From a virus, in the IMG/VR virus record IMGVR_UViG_3300007541_000280, positions 1 through 21,284 of that record: DNA of 21,284 bases. One strand, 5' to 3'. A program made the position numbers and the translations under genes. How positions within the stretch are numbered: the stretch's first letter is position 1; every line of letters begins with the position of its first letter. Shown piece by piece: positions 8,485 to 15,035 of this stretch. The notes beneath the pieces were generated by a model. That model was not told the DNA's origin, did not search any database, and saw nothing but the letters and a program-made list of their open reading frames with translations.

Positions 8485-8487
8485 ATA
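8480..8487 (+). promoter_or_regulatory. Late promoter TATAAATA overlapping the gp20 stop
   Basis: Exact match to the T4 late consensus TATAAATA, containing the gp20 stop codon (8482-8484), 30 nt before the gp67-like start. It is followed by a small palindrome, ATTATA-GTT-TATAAT (8489-8503), near the predicted 5' end of the transcript. Confidence 0.65.
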
Positions 8488-8517
8488 CATTATAGTTTAT
8501 AATATTTTGATTAAAAA

Positions 8518-8724
8518 ATGGACGATTTAATGGACATGATCATTTCTGGTGAATCTTCTCCATCTGAAGTTAGCGATAAAATCAAAGAGATTTTATATAC
8601 TAAGTCAGCAGAAAAGATTGATGCAGCAAGACCATATGTTGCCTCTACTCTTTTTGGAGAAGATGAAGTTTCCGACGAAATTGATTCTGAAGAAGATGAG
8701 GATCAACCTGGAGAAGAAGAATGA
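8518..8724 (+). CDS. gp67: gp67-like prohead core protein
   Basis: 68 residues: a helical N-terminal half (MDDLMDMIISGESSPSEVSD to about residue 48) and a strongly acidic C-terminal tail with runs of Glu and Asp. T4 gp67 (80 residues) has the same plan and the same place between the portal gp20 and the protease gp21. In T4 it is an essential component of the internal prohead scaffold and is degraded by gp21. The identity rests on architecture and synteny more than on strong residue matches, so gp68 or an unrelated small core protein remains possible. There is no Shine-Dalgarno (leader TTTGATTAAAAAATG). The stop overlaps the next start as ATGA. Confidence 0.7.
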   Translation: MDDLMDMIISGESSPSEVSDKIKEILYTKSAEKIDAARPYVASTLFGEDEVSDEIDSEEDEDQPGEEE

Positions 8725-8990
8725 TTATTAGACCAGTATCTGCTTCTGAGGATATTCAAGCAGCAGCAAGTGTAGATGCAACTATTCTTTCGAATACGTT
8801 AATTTATATTGTAAATACAAATAACGCAGCTGCTGGAATCCTAGTTGCAGGATCTACGCCCAGAACCATTTACGTTTCAGCAAACAGTAGCATTGTTATT
8901 GAAAAAGAACATGGTGCTGCATTAGATTCTACTGGACAAGCTGGAATAAGTACACATGTTTGGGCTCAAGCAGTAGCATACACAAATTAA
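8721..8990 (+). CDS. Unknown 89-residue beta-rich protein in the prohead operon
   Basis: 89 residues, translationally coupled to the gp67-like gene (ATGA) and followed six bases later by gp21. It begins MIIRPVSASEDIQAAASVD, then alternates short hydrophobic strands (TLIYIVNT, RTIYVSANSSIVIEKE) with small-residue loops, and ends HVWAQAVAYTN. No cysteines, signal peptide or membrane segment. This looks like a small beta-sandwich, of the sort used for capsid decoration or tail attachment. I recall similar proteins at this place in other marine T4-like phages but know no assigned function. T4 has gp68 at this spot, but the sequence does not look like gp68, which is a helical core protein. Confidence 0.75.
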   Translation: MIIRPVSASEDIQAAASVDATILSNTLIYIVNTNNAAAGILVAGSTPRTIYVSANSSIVIEKEHGAALDSTGQAGISTHVWAQAVAYTN

Positions 8991-8995
8991 GAAAA

Positions 8996-9646
8996 ATGAA
9001 ACTTATCCGAGAAGAAGTCGAAACCGTAGATTTTATCGTTGAAGAAAAAAACGGTAAAAAGAGCATGTATATTGAGGGAACTTTCCTTCAAGGCGATATC
9101 AAGAACCGCAACGGTAGAATGTATCCTATTCAAACTCTCTGCAGAGAGGTTAATAGATACAATGAAATGTATACCAACAAAGGTAGAGCACTTGGTGAAC
9201 TCGGTCACCCCGATGGACCAACAATCAACCTTGATCGTGTATCACACAAAATCGTAAAACTTGAGCAAAGAGGTTCAAACATTTACGGTAAGGCGAAACT
9301 TCTTGAAACTCCAATGGGCAAAATTGCCAAATCCCTGATTAATGAGGGAGTAAAACTTGGTGTTTCTTCTCGTGGCGTTGGTTCAATCAAAATGAACAAC
9401 GAGGGCGTAAATATTGTTGGTGAAGACTTTATGTTGGCAACCGCTGCAGATATCGTCGCTGATCCTTCTGCACCAGATGCATTTGTTGATGGAATCATGG
9501 AAGGAAAAGAATGGGTTTGGGAAGGTGGAATCCTTCGTGAAAGATTTGCATCCCATACCAGAAACAGGATAAATACATTAGTTGATCAACGTGCTCTTGA
9601 AGAGCACAAACTTCAACTGTTTAATGATTTTCTATCAAATTTGTAA
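8996..9646 (+). CDS. gp21: Prohead maturation protease gp21
   Basis: 216 residues from ATG at 8996 (T4 gp21 is 212). An in-frame TTG at 8960 would add twelve residues that belong to the upstream gene's region and is rejected. It is the serine protease of the T4-type prohead (herpesvirus assemblin-like fold). It cleaves scaffold, capsid N-terminus and internal proteins after Glu in [L/I]xE sites. The catalytic His lies in the GELGHP motif (His71), and the nucleophile Ser in KLGVSSRGVGS (Ser124 or Ser125). IKNRNGRMYP near residues 36-44 is also typical of phage prohead proteases. The substrates gp22, gp23 and the gp67-like protein surround it, and several other window proteins carry candidate cleavage sites. 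Confidence 0.95.
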   Translation: MKLIREEVETVDFIVEEKNGKKSMYIEGTFLQGDIKNRNGRMYPIQTLCREVNRYNEMYTNKGRALGELGHPDGPTINLDRVSHKIVKLEQRGSNIYGKAKLLETPMGKIAKSLINEGVKLGVSSRGVGSIKMNNEGVNIVGEDFMLATAADIVADPSAPDAFVDGIMEGKEWVWEGGILRERFASHTRNRINTLVDQRALEEHKLQLFNDFLSNL

Positions 9647-9648
9647 TT

Positions 9649-9656
9649 TATAAATA
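9649..9656 (+). promoter_or_regulatory. Late promoter TATAAATA upstream of gp22
   Basis: Exact TATAAATA two bases after the gp21 stop. It is followed by a near-palindrome TAGTTTT-A-AAAACTA (9661-9675) at the likely transcript start, then GGAGAG as RBS before gp22. Confidence 0.65.
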
Positions 9657-9702
9657 AATATAGTTTTAAAAACTACACAAAGGTTAAAATCGGAGAGTTC
9701 AA

Positions 9703-10836
9703 ATGTCCAGTGGAAAAGATTTACAAGAAATGGAAGTAGGCACTGCTCAATCCAAGACAGCCGTTAACGCTAACGCAAAACCTGGCGATCCAATGCCTTC
9801 GGGTAATGCATCTGGTGTAATGGCACCAGGTCAAACTGGATCTTGGGAAGATCTTGGCGGTCCTACCCCAGAGAATTACAAAGCAGACGACGATTCAGCA
9901 AAACTGAAGACTCCTGGTGCTTCACTGAAGCAAGTAAGAGATGTCGTCAATTCTAAGGCGGTTAAGGCTGAGGAAGTTGAGGTAGAAGACCAAGAATTAG
10001 TTGCCGAAGAAGAAGTGACCGAAGAGGACGCTCTCCGTAGCAAAGTTGAAGAAGCAATTTCCGAATCAGAAGAAGAGGTTGTTGCTGAAGAGACCGAAGA
10101 AGAAGTCGTTGAACTGAACATTGAAGAAGATGTTGAAGCACTTCTTCAAGGTGAAGAACTCTCCGAAGAGTTCCAGGAAAAGGCAAAAGTTATCTTTGAA
10201 TCTGCAATCAATGCTAAAGTTGCAGCAATCAGAGAAGAACTGCAGCAGTCCTACGAAAATGCAATCGTAGAACAAGTAGAAGAATTCAAGAGTGAGATCA
10301 CCGAAAGAGTTGACTCATATCTTGAGTATGTTGCTGACGAGTGGATCCAAGAAAATGCACTCGCAGTTGAAGAAGGTCTTAAGACCGAGATGACCGAATC
10401 ATTCCTCCAAGGAATGAAGGGTCTTTTTGAAGAACATTATGTAACAATCCCTGAAGATAGATATGATGTACTTGAGAGCATGGTAAATAAACTTGATGAA
10501 ATGGAAGAAAAACTCAACGAGCAAATCGAAAGAAATGTTGCTCTAAACAAGAGACTGGCAGAGTCTGTTACCGATGGAATCTTAGGTGAAGTTTCTGAGG
10601 GACTTGCAGTTACTCAGAAAGAAAAACTCGCTTCTCTTTCCGAAAGTGTTGAGTTTGAAAGTGAAGAAGACTACCGTGAGAAACTGGTTACCTTGAAGGA
10701 AGCATACTTCCCATCAAGAGTAGTTAGTGCTCAAAGAGATTCCGCTGAGTTTATTTCAGAAAACAATTCACAGATCTATTCATCTGGATCCATGAGTGGT
10801 TATCTGTCTGCACTCCAGAGAGTTTCTAAAAAGTAA
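9703..10836 (+). CDS. gp22: Prohead core scaffolding protein gp22
   Basis: 377 residues (T4 gp22 is 269), forming the bulk of the internal scaffold on which gp23 assembles, then digested by gp21. The N-terminal 90 residues are low-complexity (MEVGTAQSKTAVNANAKPGD, several Gly/Pro stretches). Residues about 85-150 are extremely acidic, with many Glu repeats. The remainder is predicted long helical coiled coil, with FESAINAKVAAIREELQQSY and MVNKLDEMEEKLNEQIERNV. The C-terminal end resembles T4-like scaffolds (AYFPSRVV, SGSMSGYLSALQRVSKK). It is preceded by a late promoter and GGAGAG, and followed by gp23, exactly as in T4. The longer acidic N-terminal part accounts for the extra length. Confidence 0.93.
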   Translation: MSSGKDLQEMEVGTAQSKTAVNANAKPGDPMPSGNASGVMAPGQTGSWEDLGGPTPENYKADDDSAKLKTPGASLKQVRDVVNSKAVKAEEVEVEDQELVAEEEVTEEDALRSKVEEAISESEEEVVAEETEEEVVELNIEEDVEALLQGEELSEEFQEKAKVIFESAINAKVAAIREELQQSYENAIVEQVEEFKSEITERVDSYLEYVADEWIQENALAVEEGLKTEMTESFLQGMKGLFEEHYVTIPEDRYDVLESMVNKLDEMEEKLNEQIERNVALNKRLAESVTDGILGEVSEGLAVTQKEKLASLSESVEFESEEDYREKLVTLKEAYFPSRVVSAQRDSAEFISENNSQIYSSGSMSGYLSALQRVSKK

Positions 10837-10845
10837 GTTTTACAT

Positions 10846-10853
10846 TATAAACT
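10846..10853 (+). promoter_or_regulatory. Weak late promoter-like TATAAACT before gp23
   Basis: TATAAACT matches six of eight bases of TATAAATA, 34 nt before gp23. The major capsid gene therefore may depend partly on read-through from the gp22 promoter. An AGAGG Shine-Dalgarno follows at about 10873. Confidence 0.3.
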
Positions 10854-10886
10854 AAACCACAAACACTTTTAAAGAGGTAAAATCAA

Positions 10887-12311
10887 ATGCAAATGTTCAA
10901 TTCTGAGCATCTGCAGGAGAAGTGGGCACCATTACTTGATTATGATGGAGTTGATCCTATTAGGGATTCCCATCGCAGAATGGTAACCGCTGTCCTGCTC
11001 GAAAACCAAGAAAAATTCATGACCGAGGAGCGTGCGTTCCTCTCCGAATCACCCACCAACGCTGCTAACGCTGCTGGTGCATCTGGTGCATTCGGTGGTA
11101 GCTCTGCCGCTGGTGGTGCTACCGCAGGTTTCGACCCCGTTCTGATCTCGCTGATCAGACGTTCAATGCCCAACCTGGTCGCTTATGACCTCGCAGGCGT
11201 TCAACCAATGAACGGTCCTACTGGACTGATCTTTGCAATGCGTTCACGCTACACCAACCAGTCTGGTACTGAGGCACTCTTTGACGAGGCACAGTCACAG
11301 TTCTCTGGTCAGGACAGCGGCTACAATCTGGAGCAAGGTCTTTACACCGCTCAAGCATCTGACGGTGTGTCAGTTGGTTTCGGTACTACTAGTTCCACCA
11401 ACCTCGGTTCAAATCCTGGTCTTCTCAACTCGTCAATCTCACAAGCTGAGTACGCAGTTGGTCAGGGTATGCACACTGGCGACGCTGAGACTCTTGGCGA
11501 CGGTGTTGGTAATGCATTCAACGAGATGGCATTCTCTATTGAGAAAGTCACCGTTACTGCAAAGTCAAGAGCACTGAAGGCCGAGTATTCACTCGAACTC
11601 GCTCAGGACCTCAAGGCAATTCACGGTCTGAACGCAGAAGCTGAGTTGGCAAACATTCTGTCAACTGAGATCCTTGCAGAAATCAACCGTGAAGTCATCA
11701 GAACCATCTATAAGGTTGCTGAGCCTGGTGCTGCTGCAAACACCGCAACTTCAGGTATCTTTGACCTGGACGTTGACTCCAACGGTCGCTGGAGCGTTGA
11801 GAAGTTCAAGGGTCTGCTGTTCCAAATTGAAAGAGATGCGAACGCTATCGCCCAAAGAACTCGTAGAGGGAAGGGCAACATGATCCTCTGCTCTGCAGAC
11901 GTTGCCTCCGCACTCACCATGGCAGGTGTTCTTGATTACACCCCTGCTCTGAACGCCAACCTCAACGTTGACGACACTGGCAACACCTTCGCTGGTGTTC
12001 TCCAAGGTAAGTATCGTGTATACATCGATCCTTATTCTGCAAACGTTTCTGCTAATCAGTACTACGTTGTTGGTTATAAGGGTTCTTCACCTTATGACGC
12101 TGGTCTGTTCTATTGCCCATACGTTCCTCTCCAAATGGTTCGTGCCGTTGGTCAGGACACCTTCCAACCCAAGATCGGATTCAAGACCCGTTACGGAATG
12201 GTTTCTAACCCATTCGCTGAGGGTTCATTTGCTGATGGTCAAGGTCTTGGTCGTATCAAGGCAAACAGCAACCGCTACTACAGAAGAGTACGTGTTGACA
12301 ACCTCATGTGA
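10887..12311 (+). CDS. gp23: Major capsid protein gp23
   Basis: 474 residues (T4 precursor 521), HK97 fold. The segments SLIRRSMPNLVAYDLAGVQP and MNGPTGLIFAMRSRY are the hallmark of T4-like gp23, as are EMAFSIEKVTVTAKSRALKA and YKGSSPYDAGLFYCPYVPL. The N-terminal prodomain (1-54) ends in FLSE|S, which fits the gp21 consensus [L/I]xE; T4 gp23 is cut after Glu65 just before a similar Ala/Gly-rich stretch. The mature chain would start at Ser55. Codon use is visibly richer in C-ending codons than in the neighbouring small genes, as expected for the most highly expressed late gene. It is followed after 26 nt by a strong terminator, closing the head operon. Confidence 0.98.
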   Translation: MQMFNSEHLQEKWAPLLDYDGVDPIRDSHRRMVTAVLLENQEKFMTEERAFLSESPTNAANAAGASGAFGGSSAAGGATAGFDPVLISLIRRSMPNLVAYDLAGVQPMNGPTGLIFAMRSRYTNQSGTEALFDEAQSQFSGQDSGYNLEQGLYTAQASDGVSVGFGTTSSTNLGSNPGLLNSSISQAEYAVGQGMHTGDAETLGDGVGNAFNEMAFSIEKVTVTAKSRALKAEYSLELAQDLKAIHGLNAEAELANILSTEILAEINREVIRTIYKVAEPGAAANTATSGIFDLDVDSNGRWSVEKFKGLLFQIERDANAIAQRTRRGKGNMILCSADVASALTMAGVLDYTPALNANLNVDDTGNTFAGVLQGKYRVYIDPYSANVSANQYYVVGYKGSSPYDAGLFYCPYVPLQMVRAVGQDTFQPKIGFKTRYGMVSNPFAEGSFADGQGLGRIKANSNRYYRRVRVDNLM

Positions 12312-12337
12312 TCCATTAGATCCACAAGGTTATACAG

Positions 12338-12362
12338 GAGGGGCGAATGCCCCTCTTTTTTT
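12338..12362 (+). terminator. Rho-independent terminator after gp23
   Basis: Perfect 7-bp stem GAGGGGC/GCCCCTC with a GAAT loop, followed by seven T. It ends the structural operon. Confidence 0.92.
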
Positions 12363-12367
12363 ATCTA

Positions 12368-12375
12368 AATAAATA
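12368..12375 (+). promoter_or_regulatory. Late promoter-like AATAAATA after the gp23 terminator
   Basis: AATAAATA directly behind the T-tract of the gp23 terminator and 8 nt before the ATG of the next gene. Such a short distance would give a very short leader, so the motif may be imperfectly placed or shared with an adjacent A/T-rich copy. Confidence 0.4.
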
Positions 12376-12383
12376 TAAAACTC

Positions 12384-12590
12384 ATGAAATCATATCAAAA
12401 TTTCATCAGTGAAGCATCTAAAAAAAGATGTCCTTCGGGGAAGTATTGGTGTTTTACTGATAAAAAATGTAAGAATATTCCAGCAGGTTTCATGATAGAT
12501 CGTGCAGGAATGTTAGCAAAAGAGAATGGTCACACTCAAGATTCCGAATCTGAGGAGAATGGTAATGGTGGAAATGGAGGAGGAGAATGA
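12384..12590 (+). CDS. Small cysteine-containing protein with capsid-targeting-like N-terminus
   Basis: 68 residues. Residues 1-11, MKSYQNFISEA, align without gaps to the T4 internal-protein targeting peptide MKTYQEFIAEA, with 8 of 11 identical, and ISE|A fits the gp21 cleavage consensus. Behind it is a compact cysteine motif, RCPSGKYWCFTDKKCKNIP (Cys16, Cys23, Cys29), which could bind metal or form a disulfide. The C-terminal tail is polar and ends in Asn/Gly/Glu repeats. These last codons (GGAGGAGGAG) also serve as the Shine-Dalgarno for the next gene, which starts within the stop codon (ATGA). It sits directly after the capsid operon terminator with a late promoter motif. If cleaved it would leave a 58-residue packaged peptide. 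Function unknown. Confidence 0.75.
   Translation: MKSYQNFISEASKKRCPSGKYWCFTDKKCKNIPAGFMIDRAGMLAKENGHTQDSESEENGNGGNGGGE
12576..12585 (+). promoter_or_regulatory. Coding Shine-Dalgarno GGAGGAGGAG
   Basis: The Gly-Gly-Glu codons at the end of the preceding gene make a very strong ribosome binding site about 6 nt before the ATG at 12587, supporting that start and tight translational coupling. Confidence 0.7.
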
Positions 12591-13129
12591 AACCCTGGAC
12601 TAATCAAATTGATAACAGGAACTATCTTTCTCCTGTAGGATTTAAATTTTCAATTACAAGAGTACCCAAAGCAGACTTCTTTTCAAACTCTGCTTCAATT
12701 CCAGGTATCAATCTTGGATTTGCTCTACAACCAACTTATCTGAAGGACATTCCAGTTCCTGGGGATAAGTTAACATATCAAGATTTCACATTAAGATTTT
12801 TTGTTGACGAAAACTTAACCAACTACATGGAAGTTCATAATTGGTTAAGGGGTCTTGGATATCCAGAAAGTGTCCAAGAATTTATTGATATGAAAGCAGA
12901 AAATATATATGATCCGAGTATATCATCTAAGGATCCAATGAATGAGTATTCGGATGCAAGTCTCTTTATCTACAACAGTAATTTTAATGAGATTGCAAGA
13001 ATAGATTTCAAAGATGTATTCCCCGTAAGTCTTTCTACAGTTCAGTTTGACGCAACTGCAGAAGACATTGATTATGTCACTGCAGAAGTCACTTTTAAAT
13101 ACTCGATATATAATATAGTGGTTTTATGA
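12587..13129 (+). CDS. gp3: Tail tube-fold protein, probably tail completion protein gp3
   Basis: 180 residues. The pattern is that of a tail-tube domain: SPVGFKFSITRVPKADFF and ASIPGINLGFALQPTYLKDI (loop before the first sheet), KLTYQDFTLRFFVDENLTNY (beta hairpin), MEVHNWLRGLGYPES (helix), IARIDFKDVFPVSLSTVQFD and a closing YVTAEVTFKYSIYNIV strand. In T4, gp19, gp3, gp48 and gp54 share this fold. gp3 caps the tube end and is about the same size (176), and I recall gp3 lying between gp23 and uvsW in T4-like cyanophages. A baseplate tube protein is the alternative. Translationally coupled to the small cysteine protein before it. UvsY follows after eight bases. Confidence 0.65.
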   Translation: MKPWTNQIDNRNYLSPVGFKFSITRVPKADFFSNSASIPGINLGFALQPTYLKDIPVPGDKLTYQDFTLRFFVDENLTNYMEVHNWLRGLGYPESVQEFIDMKAENIYDPSISSKDPMNEYSDASLFIYNSNFNEIARIDFKDVFPVSLSTVQFDATAEDIDYVTAEVTFKYSIYNIVVL

Positions 13130-13137
13130 TTTGATTT

Positions 13138-13566
13138 ATGAATCTTGATGAAATTCAAACATTATGGGAAGAAGATTCAAAAATAGACGAAGACAATCTA
13201 CACGCAGAGTCTACAAAGATTCCTTCTCTTCATGCAAAATATTATAAAATTTTAAATAATATTCTTCTGCTGAAGAAGATTGAAGAAAACAAATTAAAGC
13301 AACTCAAAAAAGATAAATGGCAATATTACACGGGCAAAGCAGACCCAGAAGTGTATATTGATAAACCATTTGATTATAAAGTCTTAAGGCAAGATGTAGA
13401 CAAGTACATAGATGCCGATGAAGATCTTATCAAGATTAGTAGTAAGATTGATTATTACCAAATAATGTTAAATTATTTGGATAGTATCCTAAAAACCATC
13501 AATAATAGAACTTATCAAATTAAGAATTCTATTGAGTGGCAACAGTTTATAAGGGGTTATAGTTGA
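13138..13566 (+). CDS. uvsY: UvsY recombination mediator
   Basis: 142 residues (T4 UvsY is 137). UvsY forms hexamers that load the UvsX recombinase onto gp32-coated single-stranded DNA. Resemblance to T4 UvsY covers the whole length: N-terminal LDEIQTLWEEDSKID, the central KWQYYTGKADPEVY (T4 has a comparable DYYSGRGD segment), then DADEDLIKISSKIDYYQIML against the T4 SADKDVLKVDTSLQYWGILL, and a C-terminal IKNSIEWQQF helix. It is Lys-rich, as expected of a DNA-binding protein. There is no Shine-Dalgarno; the start context is TTTGATTTATG. The stop TGA overlaps the uvsW ATG (TGATG), so mediator and helicase are coupled, as their joint role in recombination-dependent replication suggests. Confidence 0.9.
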   Translation: MNLDEIQTLWEEDSKIDEDNLHAESTKIPSLHAKYYKILNNILLLKKIEENKLKQLKKDKWQYYTGKADPEVYIDKPFDYKVLRQDVDKYIDADEDLIKISSKIDYYQIMLNYLDSILKTINNRTYQIKNSIEWQQFIRGYS

Positions 13567-15035
13567 TGGCAGATCTCGTTATCCGTAAAAAGAATGAGGT
13601 ATATGTAACAATCAAAGCAGAACCACATATCAACCAAGAACTATCTGACCATTTTACGTTTGATGTTCCTGGTGCAAAGTTCATGCCTCAATACCGTAGT
13701 AAGTATTGGGATGGAAAGATCAGACTGTATAGTTCTCATACTGGTGAGATCTATGTTGGTCTTCTTGATAAAGTAATGGCATGGGCAAAAAACTCTGGAT
13801 ATACAGTAGAGTTTGAGTATAATAAGTTCTATGGTGCTCCATTTGAAGTCAATGAAATGATTTCAAGAGAGGGTGTCAAGGATTATATGACACGGATTGC
13901 CAAATTTAAACCAAGAGATTATCAAGTTGATGCAGTATATGATGCACTTAGATATAATCGTAAACTGTTAATTTCACCAACTGCTTCTGGTAAATCCTTG
14001 ATGATTTATTCTGTGGTGAGATACTTTTCAGAAAAAAATAAAAAAATTCTTCTTGTTGTTCCAACTACATCTCTCGTAGAGCAGATGTTCAAGGACTTCC
14101 AGGACTATGGATGGAATGCAGAAGATTATTGCCATAAGATCTATTCGGGTAAAGAAAAGACAAATCAAGCACCTGTCACAATTACAACTTGGCAGTCTAT
14201 TTACAAATTACAAAGATCATTCTTCAAGGACTTTGAAGTTATCATCGGAGACGAAGCACACCTATTTAAGTCTAAGTCTCTAGTGAGCATCATGACCAAG
14301 ATGGACAGTGCCAAATATAGATTTGGTTTCACTGGAACATTAGATGGCACACAGACGCATAAATGGGTGTTAGAAGGATTATTTGGACCATCATACAAAG
14401 TGACACAAACAAAAGATCTTATTGATAAGGGACATCTTTCACAGTTACAAATTCACGTTTTGCTGATGAAGCATGATTCACAACAGTTTGAAACTTATGA
14501 AGATGAGATTCAATATATTATTGGGCACGAAAAAAGAAATAACTTTATCAAAAACTTGGTCTTGGATTTAAAAGGCAATAGTCTTGTATTGTTTAGTAGA
14601 GTAGAATCTCATGGACAACCACTCTACGAATTAATAAATAATTCTGTGAAAGATAATCGTAAAATATTTTATGTACACGGTGGAGTTGACGCAGAACAAA
14701 GAGAACTAGTTAGAGAGATCACAGAAAAAGAAAACAATGCTGTAATTGTTGCATCTTATGGAACATTTTCAACTGGTATCAACATTAAGAATCTACACAA
14801 TGTAATCTTTGCATCACCATCCAAATCAAGAGTTAGAAACTTACAATCAATCGGAAGAGTTCTAAGAAAAGGAGACAACAAGACTCAAGCAGTTCTTTAT
14901 GATATTGCTGACGATATAACTTTTAAATCAAGAAAAAATTATACATTAAATCATTTGGTTGAAAGAATCAAGATTTATAATCAAGAGAAATTCAATTATG
15001 AAATCGTACAAGTAAGTTTAAAGAAAAATGTATAA
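13566..15035 (+). CDS. uvsW: UvsW ATP-dependent DNA/RNA helicase
   Basis: 489 residues from ATG at 13566, which overlaps the uvsY stop; a TTG one codon earlier is less likely. UvsW is a superfamily 2 helicase that unwinds R-loops and branched DNA and helps switch T4 from origin- to recombination-dependent replication. The N-terminal about 100 residues correspond to the T4 UvsW DNA-binding domain. Helicase motifs follow: Q120 in RDYQVDAVYDAL, Walker A SPTASGKS (137-144), DEAH (229-232), FGFTGTLDG (motif III), and the C-terminal domain with VIVASYGTFSTGIN and the arginine-finger motif QSIGRVLRKGD. The length is close to T4 UvsW (about 500). It overlaps the next gene by 8 nt. Confidence 0.97.
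   Translation: MADLVIRKKNEVYVTIKAEPHINQELSDHFTFDVPGAKFMPQYRSKYWDGKIRLYSSHTGEIYVGLLDKVMAWAKNSGYTVEFEYNKFYGAPFEVNEMISREGVKDYMTRIAKFKPRDYQVDAVYDALRYNRKLLISPTASGKSLMIYSVVRYFSEKNKKILLVVPTTSLVEQMFKDFQDYGWNAEDYCHKIYSGKEKTNQAPVTITTWQSIYKLQRSFFKDFEVIIGDEAHLFKSKSLVSIMTKMDSAKYRFGFTGTLDGTQTHKWVLEGLFGPSYKVTQTKDLIDKGHLSQLQIHVLLMKHDSQQFETYEDEIQYIIGHEKRNNFIKNLVLDLKGNSLVLFSRVESHGQPLYELINNSVKDNRKIFYVHGGVDAEQRELVREITEKENNAVIVASYGTFSTGINIKNLHNVIFASPSKSRVRNLQSIGRVLRKGDNKTQAVLYDIADDITFKSRKNYTLNHLVERIKIYNQEKFNYEIVQVSLKKNV

Noticed and set aside
8960-8995. Upstream TTG start for gp21
   Set aside because: The extra twelve residues are the out-of-frame reading of the previous gene; ATG at 8996 gives the expected length and N-terminus.
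9568-9575. GATAAATA inside gp21 as a late promoter
   Set aside because: It matches the motif but lies within coding sequence; a better-placed exact TATAAATA serves gp22 at 9649. Possible but unsupported.
9876-10275. Minus-strand open frames across gp22
   Set aside because: Ser-, Leu- or Phe-rich low-complexity shadows produced by the Glu-rich (GAA/GAG) codons of the scaffold gene.
14633-14640. AATAAATA inside uvsW
   Set aside because: Internal to a gene and not followed by a start; it shows that the motif also occurs by chance in A/T-rich DNA.
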